From: Nocardia sp. SYP-A9097
GTDB lineage: Bacteria; Actinomycetota; Actinomycetes; Mycobacteriales; Mycobacteriaceae
NCBI RefSeq assembly: GCF_009649815.1
Contig: NZ_WJIC01000013.1
Location: forward strand, 124,001 to 188,000
Direction of reading: 5' to 3'
DNA: 64,000 nt
Shown here: piece after piece, positions 17,459 to 25,198 of the stretch
How the letters are laid out: each line of letters starts with the position of its first letter
How positions within the stretch are numbered: the first letter of the stretch is position 1
The notes under the pieces: model-generated
Databases searched by the model: none
Seen by the model: only the letters and a program-made list of their open reading frames with translations
Told to the model about the DNA's origin: nothing
Translations under genes and position numbers: made by a program

Positions 17459-17878
17459 ATGCGGACGGAGCGGCGGCTGATCGACACTGTGGCGTGGGTG
17501 CGAATCGAGGGTGGGCGAATTCTCTGCGCGCGGCCGAAGGGTAAGGACGTCTTCTATATCCCGGGCGGTAAGCGTGAGGGGGCGGAGACCGATCTGGAGA
17601 CGCTGGTACGGGAGATCGAGGAGGAACTCACCGTCGCGCTACTGCCGGAATCCGTTGCGCACGTTGGCACTTACGAGGCTGCGATTCCGGATGCCGTGGT
17701 ACGTATGGCCTGCTATATCGCCGACTACTCCGGCACGCTCGCGGTCAGCAGTGAGATCGAGGAGATGGCCTGGTTCACCTACGCCGATCGCCCGCACGTT
17801 CCTCCCGTCGATCAACTGCTGTTCGACGATCTGGTGGCGGACGGTCGCCTCGCTGACCGGCCCGATCTCGACAACTAG
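17459..17878 (+). CDS. NUDIX hydrolase
   Basis: 139-residue single-domain NUDIX protein. The Nudix box is GGKREGAETDLETLVREIEEEL (residues about 37-58), with the REIEEEL metal-binding helix intact; it hydrolyses a nucleoside diphosphate linked to another group. VAWVRIEGGRILCARPKG is the usual first strand. Substrate not predictable. It starts 30 bases after the preceding lipoprotein gene, in the same direction. Confidence 0.85.
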   Translation: MRTERRLIDTVAWVRIEGGRILCARPKGKDVFYIPGGKREGAETDLETLVREIEEELTVALLPESVAHVGTYEAAIPDAVVRMACYIADYSGTLAVSSEIEEMAWFTYADRPHVPPVDQLLFDDLVADGRLADRPDLDN

Positions 17879-17931
17879 AACATGTTGTTGACAGCTACCA
17901 ACCGGCGGTCGTCGAGAGACTGGTCTGAATG

Positions 17932-17945
17932 TAGAACATGTTCTA
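17932..17945. promoter_or_regulatory. KstR-type palindrome
   Basis: TAGAACATGTTCTA is a perfect 14-bp palindrome fitting the KstR consensus TnnAACnnGTTnnA of the mycobacterial cholesterol regulon. It lies 53-66 bases before the flavin oxidoreductase start. A partial copy containing AACATGTT is at 17879-17886, overlapping the stop of the NUDIX gene. No kstR gene is in the window. Confidence 0.6.
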
Positions 17946-17997
17946 GTGTGATGGGCAGAACATTCCAGTGCCGGGAAGTTAGAGGAGCCCCCACCAC

Positions 17998-19119
17998 ATG
18001 CGTACCGAGATCTGCGACCGCCTGGGCATCGATGTACCCATTTTCGCGTTCACCCATTGCCGCGATGTGGCCGCCGCGGTCAGCAATGCGGGTGGCCTGG
18101 GCGTGCTCGGCGCGGTCGGCTTCACCGCCGAACAGCTCGAGGTCGAACTGGCCTGGCTCGACGAGCATGTGCAGGGTGTGTACGGCGTCGACCTGGTCAT
18201 CCCCTCCAAGTACGAGGGCAAGGGCGTCGAGGGCCTGACCCCCGCGGAGCTGGAAGCCCAACTGGCCAAGCTGGTTCCGCAGGGCCACCGGGATTTCGCC
18301 GCGAAGATCCTCGCTGATCACAATGTCCCGCAGCTGCCCGAGGACGAGCGCCCGAACCAGCTGCTGGGCTGGACCGCCACCACGGTCGCGCCGCAGATCG
18401 AGGTAATCCTCAAGCACCCCAAGGCCAAGCTGGTCGCGAACGCGCTGGGCACCCCGCCCGATGACGTGATCAAGCAGATCCAGGACTCCGGCCGCCTGAT
18501 CGGCGCGCTGTGCGGTTCGGTCAAGCACGCCCTGAACCACAAGAACGCCGGACTCGACTTCGTCGTCATGCAGGGCACCGAGGGTGGTGGCCACTGCGGC
18601 GAGGTCTCCTCGATGGTGTTGTGGCCGCAGGTCGTCGACGCCATCGGCGATATGCCCGCGCTCGCCGCGGGTGGCATCGGCAACGGCCGTCAGGTCGCGT
18701 CCGCGCTGGCCATGGGCGCGCAGGGCGCGTGGACCGGTTCGCTCTGGCTGACCGTCGAGGAGGCCAATGTGCCGCCCGCGCAGATGCAGACCTACATCGA
18801 CGCCACCAGCAGCGACACCGTGCGCTCGCGGTCCTGGACCGGTAAGCCATGCCGCATGCTCAAGAACGACTGGACCGAGGCGTGGGAGCGGGAGGACACC
18901 CCGAACCCGCTCGGCATGCCGCTGCAGATGATGGTCACCATCGACGGCGTCAAGCGCGGCCACAAGTACCCCGAAGCCGCCAAGGACGTGAACTTCAACC
19001 CGGTCGGCCAGGTCGTCGGCCAGCTGAACAAGATCGAGCGTTCCGCCGACGTGGTGCAGCGCCTCATCTCGGAGTACCTGGAGTCCTGCGAGCGTCTGAA
19101 CAAGCTCAACAACCAATGA
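17998..19119 (+). CDS. NAD(P)H-dependent flavin oxidoreductase / nitronate monooxygenase family
   Basis: 373-residue FMN-binding TIM-barrel protein of the nitronate monooxygenase (2-nitropropane dioxygenase) superfamily. Typical blocks: LGIDVPIFAFTHCRDVAAAVSNAGGLGVLGA at the N-terminus, DFVVMQGTEGGGHCGEV (FMN phosphate loop and catalytic His), and MPALAAGGIGNGRQVASALAMGAQGAWTGS. This longer actinobacterial branch resembles the group containing IpdC, which acts in sterol ring catabolism; the KstR-type site upstream agrees, but true substrate is uncertain. A TnpB gene is inserted directly downstream. Confidence 0.82.
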   Translation: MRTEICDRLGIDVPIFAFTHCRDVAAAVSNAGGLGVLGAVGFTAEQLEVELAWLDEHVQGVYGVDLVIPSKYEGKGVEGLTPAELEAQLAKLVPQGHRDFAAKILADHNVPQLPEDERPNQLLGWTATTVAPQIEVILKHPKAKLVANALGTPPDDVIKQIQDSGRLIGALCGSVKHALNHKNAGLDFVVMQGTEGGGHCGEVSSMVLWPQVVDAIGDMPALAAGGIGNGRQVASALAMGAQGAWTGSLWLTVEEANVPPAQMQTYIDATSSDTVRSRSWTGKPCRMLKNDWTEAWEREDTPNPLGMPLQMMVTIDGVKRGHKYPEAAKDVNFNPVGQVVGQLNKIERSADVVQRLISEYLESCERLNKLNNQ

Positions 19120-19124
19120 CCTCC

Positions 19125-20450
19125 TCCCAGCGCTGAATTGCGCAAGGATTTCAACACCGCTCAGGCGGGTTGGTGCACGGCCCCTCGCGGGGGTGCTGGT
19201 TCCTGCTTCACCGACCCGCCAGACGGCTGGAGGTCTCCACAGGCTGTGACCGACAGCCCGTCGGCCAGAATGTTCTTCGCAGCATTTACGTCCGCGTGCT
19301 CGCGATGACCGCAGGCGGTGCATCGAAATACCGCTTGGCTCTCACGGGATTTCGCGTCCACGACATGACACTCCGAACACCGTTGTGACGTGTAGGCGGG
19401 CGGAACTTTCACAATCCGACAACCCGTACGTCGAGCAATATTGTGTAGAGCCAGCTCTATGACATGCCAGCCTTTGTCGAGGATGGCACGATTGAGGCCC
19501 GCCTTTTGCGCGACGTGACTACCTGGCTCGGATAGGGTGCCACGAGCCGACCTGGTCATGTTCCGGATGCGGAGGTCTTCGATCACCACGGTGCCATGTC
19601 GCGTACCCAGGCGGTACGCGGCGACGGCGGCAAAATCCTTGCGCCGGTACCGTTCTCGGCCTTTGATTCGTCGCATGGCCGCTCGCGTTTTGTCTCGATT
19701 CACAGACTTCTTCTGTTGCCGCGCAAGTCGCTTCTGGAGCCGCCGGTATCGTTTGCGCTCGCCCAGCGTGGAGAACTTGCGGTCGAGAAGATTGCCATCC
19801 GAGCAAGCGACGGCCACCACCACACCACGATCCACCCCAACTGCCGACACGCTGGCATGGCTCTCAGGTGTGGTTGCGCCGTCCTCGATCAGGAAGGATA
19901 CGAACCAAGCGTCACCGTCGCGAGACACCGTTGCCGACCGGACCTGACCATCGAGCGGGCGTGAGAATCGGAAACGCACCCAGCCCAGCTTCGGTAGTTT
20001 CACACGCCCCCATCTCCGGTTCAGACGTTCAATGCGGAGCTTGGCGCCCTCTGGGAGACGAAACGATGGCGACCATCGATGCTCTGCGCGCCAATGCACT
20101 CGGAATGTTCCCCGTTCCCGACATGCCCGGTCCAGATCCCGCAATGTCTGTTGCAGGCTTTGCGCCGGAGCCTCTGACAGCCAACTGAATTCGTCCTTTG
20201 CCTCCGTCAACTGCACACACTGTGGCGCGTAGTTCATGAAGGCACCGCGCTTGCGGTACTCACGCCGCTGCTCGAGGCCTATGTTCCACACTGCCCGGCA
20301 CGCAGCCCCAATAGCTTCTGCGGTATGAGTCTGTTCATCCGTGAACTCCACCCGGTACTTTCTCCCGATCAGCATGGGCAACTCACCACACTCTTACGAC
20401 TGCTCGCAGAGTGCAGTTCGTCAGTCGTCGGCAGAGGCCACACTTCGCGC
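19125..20450 (-). mobile_element. TnpB-only insertion element, ends not resolved
   Basis: The limits given are approximate: the neighbouring oxidoreductase gene is intact to 19119 and the next unrelated gene starts at 20612. Such elements lack terminal inverted repeats, so ends cannot be placed by eye. The right end (on the minus strand after the tnpB stop, about 19130-19160) should carry the omega-RNA 3' end. The approximate 5' side shows no obvious hairpin beyond short GC-rich stems. Confidence 0.5.
19161..20375 (-). CDS. tnpB: IS200/IS605-type TnpB, RNA-guided endonuclease
   Basis: 404-residue TnpB from ATG 20375 (a TTG lies two codons before). The RuvC nuclease triad is intact: Asp182 in VGVDRGV, Glu267 in VVIEDLRI, Asp363 in EHADVNAAKNIL; the zinc ribbon is C334-x2-C337 and C353-x2-C356. 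Known TnpB proteins use an omega-RNA read from the element's right end to cut matching DNA and so favour transposon retention. No tnpA transposase flanks it, so this is a TnpB-only (IS1341-like) unit. Stop lies 42 bases from the oxidoreductase stop, convergent with it. Confidence 0.9.
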   Translation of the reverse strand: MLIGRKYRVEFTDEQTHTAEAIGAACRAVWNIGLEQRREYRKRGAFMNYAPQCVQLTEAKDEFSWLSEAPAQSLQQTLRDLDRACRERGTFRVHWRAEHRWSPSFRLPEGAKLRIERLNRRWGRVKLPKLGWVRFRFSRPLDGQVRSATVSRDGDAWFVSFLIEDGATTPESHASVSAVGVDRGVVVAVACSDGNLLDRKFSTLGERKRYRRLQKRLARQQKKSVNRDKTRAAMRRIKGRERYRRKDFAAVAAYRLGTRHGTVVIEDLRIRNMTRSARGTLSEPGSHVAQKAGLNRAILDKGWHVIELALHNIARRTGCRIVKVPPAYTSQRCSECHVVDAKSRESQAVFRCTACGHREHADVNAAKNILADGLSVTACGDLQPSGGSVKQEPAPPRGAVHQPA

Positions 20451-20611
20451 TGATCATGTGCGAAACGGTATCCACAGAATCGCAACTATGTTCGAGTTCT
20501 GGTAATCCGGCCCTGAATCGCCCGATTCGATGCGCGCGTCGGCATGGCGGAGGCAAGCACCTTTGCTGTCGGCGCGACGTTTTCGTTACTTCCGCTATTA
20601 CCGTGGTCCTC

Positions 20612-21109
20612 ATGTCGAGGATCGAACGTCTGCTGCGCGCGGCGTATTACGGCCTGCTCTCGCTCCCGGTCGCGTTCGCCGACACCAGTGTTCGTGCCCG
20701 CGTGACCAGGCGCGTATTTCGTGAACCCTTCGAACTCGAATCGCCCGGCCTGTGGCGGGCCGCCGCGCATACCGTGCTGGCGGCGGCCACCGCGTTGCTC
20801 TCGTGGTTCGCACTGTTCCTGGCCCTGGTCGGGGCGTTGCGCGGTGTGGCCTACCCGCTGATCGCGGCGCATGATTATCAAAATTCGTGGGGTGGGCCGA
20901 CATTGGCGGGTGCGTGGGCCGTGCATGGCCTTCTCGGTGTGGGGCTGCTTCCGCTGTGGATTCTGTTGCTGGCCGGTTTCGGTGCCGTGCAACGTCTACT
21001 CACCGCGCGCCTGCTCGGCCGCCTCGGTCCGTGGTGGCCGATTCCAGCCGCGGTAGTCCTATCCGCCGCCGGGGCACTGTTTTTCATAGCCTGGCTGCAT
21101 CAGACCTGA
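20612..21109 (+). CDS. Hypothetical membrane protein
   Basis: 165 residues from ATG 20612 (MSRIERLLRAAYYGLLSL). About three to four hydrophobic helices: an N-terminal amphipathic/hydrophobic stretch, HTVLAAATALLSWFALFLAL (about 55-75), GLLGVGLLPLWILLLAGF (about 107-127) and PIPAAVVLSAAGALFFIAWL at the C-terminus. I do not recognise a family. The same frame is open upstream to 20411, but that part is cysteine-rich and not protein-like. Confidence 0.65.
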   Translation: MSRIERLLRAAYYGLLSLPVAFADTSVRARVTRRVFREPFELESPGLWRAAAHTVLAAATALLSWFALFLALVGALRGVAYPLIAAHDYQNSWGGPTLAGAWAVHGLLGVGLLPLWILLLAGFGAVQRLLTARLLGRLGPWWPIPAAVVLSAAGALFFIAWLHQT

Positions 21110-21374
21110 CCTCCGCCGCGCCCGTACTCGGCGTGTTCTGCGGGAATGGCTGCGGCGCAGTTGTTCTCGATCTTGCCGTGGCCCACCATGGAGACAGCAC
21201 CGCGTTCGCCGACCGCCTCGGTCGTGGGGCACAAATGTGACCCGCGTCTCCGAACCGCCGGTGCGACTTGCCGTTTCGGGTCGAGGATTGCGACGGTGTT
21301 CGGGATATGTTGCAAAGAGAGCTATCGCGCCCCCGGAAACCGATACTGCCCCAGGGTTTTGCGGCAGGTGCGGC

Positions 21375-22157
21375 ATGAGTAAGCCATCCTTCCCACGCCT
21401 CTCGCGCAAGAGCGTGTCCACCTTGGTCGGACTGTTCCTGACGCTGGCGCTGGTTGTCGTCTATGTCCTCCTCGACCACAAGAGCGGCACCGACAGCGGT
21501 CACCCCGATCCTGCCGCCACCCCTGCCGCCGACGGTAAACAGGTCGCCGCATTGGTGGCGAAACTCGCTGTCGCGGACGAACTCCCGATGACCGGTTACA
21601 GCCGGGAGAAGTTCCCGCACTGGGATACCAATCCGCCCGCGCACGGGTTCGGTCAGACATACGCGCAGTACGCCAAATGCACGACTCGCGATGTGATGAT
21701 GCTGCGCGACTCGGTCGGCGCGGTCACCCTCGACGCGAAAACCTGTGACCTGAAGGTCGGTAAAGACGGCGGGTGGAAAGACCAGTACGGCGTACTCGAC
21801 GCGAAGACCGGAAAGCTCAAGCCGTACAAGTTCATCACCGACCCCGCAGGCGTGGATGCCGAGCACATTGTCCCGCTGGCCGAAGCCTGGCGTTCCGGCG
21901 CCGCCAAAATGGATGAGGACACCCGCCGGAACATCGCCAACGACGCGATCAATCTCATCGCATCGGATCCCTCGGCGAATAGATCAAAGGGCGATCAGGA
22001 TGCCGCGCACTATCTTCCGCCGGGAAGCTTCCGGTGTGGCTATATCGACCACTATCTCCAGATAAAGATAAAATACAACCTGACCGTTGATCCCGACGAG
22101 CGCACAGCACTGCGTACCGCAGTCGACGACTGCGTAAAACAAGGAGGGTTCAGATAA
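21375..22157 (+). CDS. Membrane-anchored or secreted HNH endonuclease (DUF1524-like)
   Basis: 260 residues. A basic N-terminus and one hydrophobic helix (STLVGLFLTLALVVVYVLL, about 14-32) predict export or anchoring with the rest outside. The nuclease core is the His-containing EHIVPLAEAWRSGA followed by NDAINLIASDPSANRSKGDQDA, the HxxP/N...K pattern of the GmrSD/DUF1524-related HNH family common in actinobacteria. Cysteines (KCTTRD, KTCDL, FRCGYID, DDCVK) could form disulfides outside. Role is unproven; extracellular DNA degradation is plausible. The ATG at 21375 is the first codon before the anchor. Confidence 0.78.
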   Translation: MSKPSFPRLSRKSVSTLVGLFLTLALVVVYVLLDHKSGTDSGHPDPAATPAADGKQVAALVAKLAVADELPMTGYSREKFPHWDTNPPAHGFGQTYAQYAKCTTRDVMMLRDSVGAVTLDAKTCDLKVGKDGGWKDQYGVLDAKTGKLKPYKFITDPAGVDAEHIVPLAEAWRSGAAKMDEDTRRNIANDAINLIASDPSANRSKGDQDAAHYLPPGSFRCGYIDHYLQIKIKYNLTVDPDERTALRTAVDDCVKQGGFR

Positions 22158-22213
22158 TCGACGTCATCGAAATCCCCGCCGCAGCAGCCGTCATGACCCA
22201 GGAGGAAGGGACG

Positions 22214-22417
22214 GTGTCGGGGGCGCTCGATGTCGCCGTCGACGAGGCGGGAACCGCTCTGGTTCGCTACCGCGACACCGACACCTGGTACACCATCGGA
22301 AATCTCGACGATCGCCCGCCCTTGCGGTGGGCAACCGTCGATGACCTGGTGCAAGCCATCGAAGCCGGCCAGGGAATGCGGGACGCCGCCGGCAATACGA
22401 TTCCGTTCGAGGCGTAA
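22214..22417 (+). CDS. Small hypothetical protein
   Basis: 67 residues from GTG 22214, placed eight bases after GGAGGAAGG; an in-frame ATG at 22193 would put this ribosome site inside the gene, so the GTG is preferred. Sequence such as ALVRYRDTDTWYTIGNLDD and WATVDDLVQAIEAGQG suggests a compact beta-beta-alpha fold; no family recognised. It begins 56 bases after the HNH gene and ends just before a strong hairpin, so the two are probably one transcript. Confidence 0.65.
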   Translation: MSGALDVAVDEAGTALVRYRDTDTWYTIGNLDDRPPLRWATVDDLVQAIEAGQGMRDAAGNTIPFEA

Positions 22418-22423
22418 TCGATC

Positions 22424-22457
22424 AGCGCTTATCCATCGGTTTCGATGGATAAGCGCT
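22424..22457. terminator. Strong bidirectional terminator hairpin
   Basis: A perfect 15-bp stem: AGCGCTTATCCATCG at 22424-22438, loop GTTT, CGATGGATAAGCGCT at 22443-22457, followed by ATTTCGATTTC. It sits between convergent genes ending at 22417 and 22485. Confidence 0.85.
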
Positions 22458-22484
22458 ATTTCGATTTCGGCGCAACGGCTTTCG

Positions 22485-22934
22485 TCAGCCCTGTACTGCC
22501 GCGAGCGCCTCGGCGCGCTTCTTCAGACCGTCGGTCATACCGCCGAATCCCTTGCGCATCGCACCGCCGAACAGGGTGCTGACCACAATGCTCAGCGGAC
22601 CGTTCAGCTCGAAGTGCGAGGTGTACCGAGTACGCCCGTCCTCCAGCGGGATCACATTGTGCTGGCGCAGGCTGTTCAACATACCCGGTACAGGCTTCAT
22701 TTGGTAGCTGAATTCCTTGCCCGGAGTGTGGGTTCGGATGAATTCGCGCTGCTGGCGCGGCTTGGAGCCGAGAAGTTTCACCTGCATATCGATCGGGGTT
22801 CCGGGCTCGAGGGTGGTCTGGCAGGAGGGGACGAAGGGGTTCCACTCGCCGTACTTGGCCACATCGGTGAGCACCTGCCACACCAGGTCGGCGGGCGCGT
22901 CGATCTCCACGCTGTTGTCGATGACAAGGGTCAT
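22485..22934 (-). CDS. SRPBCC-family (START/Bet v1-like) protein
   Basis: 149 residues with a helix-grip fold signature: VIDNSVEIDAPADLVWQVLTD at the N-terminus, YGEWNPFVPS, and a C-terminal amphipathic helix ending GLKKRAEALAAV. The fold makes a deep hydrophobic pocket for lipids, polyketides or steroids. No catalytic residues can be assigned. A KstR-type 14-mer lies 14-27 bases before its start, so lipid or steroid control is plausible. Confidence 0.83.
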   Translation of the reverse strand: MTLVIDNSVEIDAPADLVWQVLTDVAKYGEWNPFVPSCQTTLEPGTPIDMQVKLLGSKPRQQREFIRTHTPGKEFSYQMKPVPGMLNSLRQHNVIPLEDGRTRYTSHFELNGPLSIVVSTLFGGAMRKGFGGMTDGLKKRAEALAAVQG

Positions 22935-22947
22935 GGGGGAACCATAC

Positions 22948-22961
22948 TGAAACGAGTTCTA
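22948..22961. promoter_or_regulatory. Second KstR-type 14-mer
   Basis: TGAAACGAGTTCTA matches every fixed position of TnnAACnnGTTnnA, although its outer bases are not symmetric. It lies immediately upstream of the SRPBCC gene (start 22934), overlapping where its promoter should be. Confidence 0.45.
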
Positions 22962-23061
22962 GGCGTCCGGGCGAGTACCCGAATCGGGCAGCGTCGTTCG
23001 GAGAGCTTCGCAGCACTCCACGGCCCCAGCCGATTACACCGCCTCGAGCTACGGTCGAATC

Positions 23062-23592
23062 GTGACGCTCGCCGACCGGTACCCCCTGCTGCACGCTCCC
23101 GCCCGCTGGGAATGGGGCGGCCTGGATGTCCAATTCTCCACCGACCTGCCACCTGATGAACTGGTCACCAATATCCACGTCATCTGCTTCGTCGGCGACG
23201 AAATCGTGCTCTGCCGCGACAGCCGCGATATCTGGCTCGTCCCCGGCGGCACCCGCGAGGAATCGGAGTCGGTGCGTGACTGCGTAATCCGCGAACTCCA
23301 CGAGGAGGCCGGAGCCGAACTCCTCGGCCCCATCCACTGGTTCGGTGCCCACCACGCCATCACCGACCGCCCGACCCCCTACCGCCCCTGGCAACCCCAC
23401 CCCCGCAAAGCCTGGCTCTGGTGCACCGCCGACGTCCGCCTCACCGGTGCCCCCACCAACCCCGACGACGCCGAACAAATCCTCGAAGTCCGCACCTTCC
23501 CCCTCCCCGAGGCCCTGAACCGCGCCGCCACCGACGGCCCCCACATGCCCGAACTCCTCACCCTCGCAGCCGAACTCCACCACACCCGCTGA
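23062..23592 (+). CDS. NUDIX hydrolase
   Basis: 176 residues. Nudix box GGTREESESVRDCVIRELHEEAG at about residues 68-90, with RELHEEAG complete. Flanks VICFVGDEIVLCRDSRDIWLVP and the GAHHAITDRPTPYRPWQPHP loop suggest a specific but unknown substrate. GTG start at 23062, with TACGGT a few bases upstream and little room for a ribosome site, fitting leaderless expression. Confidence 0.85.
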   Translation: MTLADRYPLLHAPARWEWGGLDVQFSTDLPPDELVTNIHVICFVGDEIVLCRDSRDIWLVPGGTREESESVRDCVIRELHEEAGAELLGPIHWFGAHHAITDRPTPYRPWQPHPRKAWLWCTADVRLTGAPTNPDDAEQILEVRTFPLPEALNRAATDGPHMPELLTLAAELHHTR

Positions 23593-23752
23593 TCCGGCCA
23601 GGCCAAAGCCGCGGATAAGATCGTCTCCGCTGCCCGACCGCTCCACATCTCGTGTTTGTTCGCATTTCGGTAATGCCCACCGCATCAGCGCACCCACGAC
23701 AAGAAGGAGTATGGGAGAGCGGCCTGCTGGAGCGCCGTGATCCCGACCGACG

Positions 23753-25198
23753 ATGGCCGAAACACCTGTGCCCGTTCACATGACCGCCGAGGAGTTTCGC
23801 CGTCACGGGAGGGCTGCGGTGGATTGGATCGCGGATTACTGGGGACGAGTGGAATCGCTGCCGGTGCGGTCTCAGGTGCCACCGGGGTGGGTGCGCGAGC
23901 AGTTGCCGCCGGCACCGCCGCAAGCGGGTGAGCCCTTCGACGCTGTACTGGCGGACCTCGACACGATTGTGGTTCCGGGACTGACGCATTGGCAGCATCC
24001 AGGATTCTTCGCCTACTTTCCGACCAGCACCTCGGGCCCGGCGGTGCTCGCGGAATTGCTCGCGTCCGGGCTGGGCGTGCAGGGGATGTTGTGGCAGACC
24101 AGTCCGGTGTGCACCGAGTTGGAACAGCACGTACTCGATTGGCTGGCTGGAATGCTCGCGTTGCCCGAGAAGTTCACCTTCGCGGGCACCGGGGGCGGTG
24201 TCATCCAGGACTCGGCATCGAGCGCGATACTCGTGGCGCTGGTGGCCGCGTTGCATCGGATCTCGGGCGGTCAGGTCGCCCGCGACGGGATCGAGCGCGG
24301 TCGCTATGCGGTGTACACCTCGACGCAAGCGAACTCCGCGCTGGAGAAGGGCGTGCGGATCAGCGGTCTCGGCACATCGTCGATACGGTTCATCGAAACG
24401 CGCCCGGATCTGTCGATGGATCCGGACGTGCTGCGGGCGACGATGAAAAGGGATGTGGCGCAGGGTATTACCCCGGTCATGGCAATGGCCACGGTGGGTA
24501 CCACCTCCACGGGCGCGGTCGATCCGGTCGAGTCGATCGGGCAGATCTGCCAGGAATTCGGGGTGTGGCTGCATGTGGATGCGGCCTACGCCGGAGTGGC
24601 CGCGGTGTGCCCGGAGTTTCGGTGGATTCATCAGGGGGTGGCCGCCTACGCCGATTCGTATGCGACCAACCCACACAAGTGGCTGCTCACCGCATTCGAC
24701 TGCGACGCTTGCTATGTCGCCGACCGGGAGGCACTGGTGGGTGCGCTGTCGGTGCTGCCGGAGTATCTGCGTAATACCGCGACGGACGCGGGTGCGGTCG
24801 TCGACTATCGGGACTGGCAAGTACCCCTGGGGCGACGGTTCCGAGCGCTCAAACTCTGGGCGGTTCTCCGCTGTTACGGGGTCGAGGGTTTGCAGGCGCA
24901 CCTGCGGCACAGTGTCGCGCTGGCACAGCAGTTCGCCACATGGGTGAGTGCGGACGAACGCTTCGAGTTGATGGCCCCGCATCGGCTGTCACTGGTCTGT
25001 TTCCGGCTTCGTGGGACCGATGAACCCAATCAGCGCTTGCTCGAATCGCTCAACGACTCCGGGCGGATCTATCTGTCCCACACCGTGGTTCATGGCGTGT
25101 TCACGCTTCGTCTGGCGATCGGCGGCACAGCCACCCGGTTCGAGCATGTCGCCGCCGCCTGGGATCGGATCAGCCGGAGCGCCGTCGTCGGCGGGTGA
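23753..25198 (+). CDS. PLP-dependent decarboxylase, aromatic-L-amino-acid decarboxylase family
   Basis: 481-residue group II decarboxylase. The pyridoxal-phosphate Lys is in ATNPHKWLLTAFDCDACY; HVDAAYAGVAAVCPEFR supplies the cofactor Asp and Ala, and HWQHPGFFAYFPTSTSGPAVLAELL is the substrate-side block of the DOPA/tryptophan decarboxylase branch. Full length for the family. Likely makes an aromatic amine from an amino acid. Its last 210 bases overlap the antisense end of the following gene. Confidence 0.88.
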   Translation: MAETPVPVHMTAEEFRRHGRAAVDWIADYWGRVESLPVRSQVPPGWVREQLPPAPPQAGEPFDAVLADLDTIVVPGLTHWQHPGFFAYFPTSTSGPAVLAELLASGLGVQGMLWQTSPVCTELEQHVLDWLAGMLALPEKFTFAGTGGGVIQDSASSAILVALVAALHRISGGQVARDGIERGRYAVYTSTQANSALEKGVRISGLGTSSIRFIETRPDLSMDPDVLRATMKRDVAQGITPVMAMATVGTTSTGAVDPVESIGQICQEFGVWLHVDAAYAGVAAVCPEFRWIHQGVAAYADSYATNPHKWLLTAFDCDACYVADREALVGALSVLPEYLRNTATDAGAVVDYRDWQVPLGRRFRALKLWAVLRCYGVEGLQAHLRHSVALAQQFATWVSADERFELMAPHRLSLVCFRLRGTDEPNQRLLESLNDSGRIYLSHTVVHGVFTLRLAIGGTATRFEHVAAAWDRISRSAVVGG

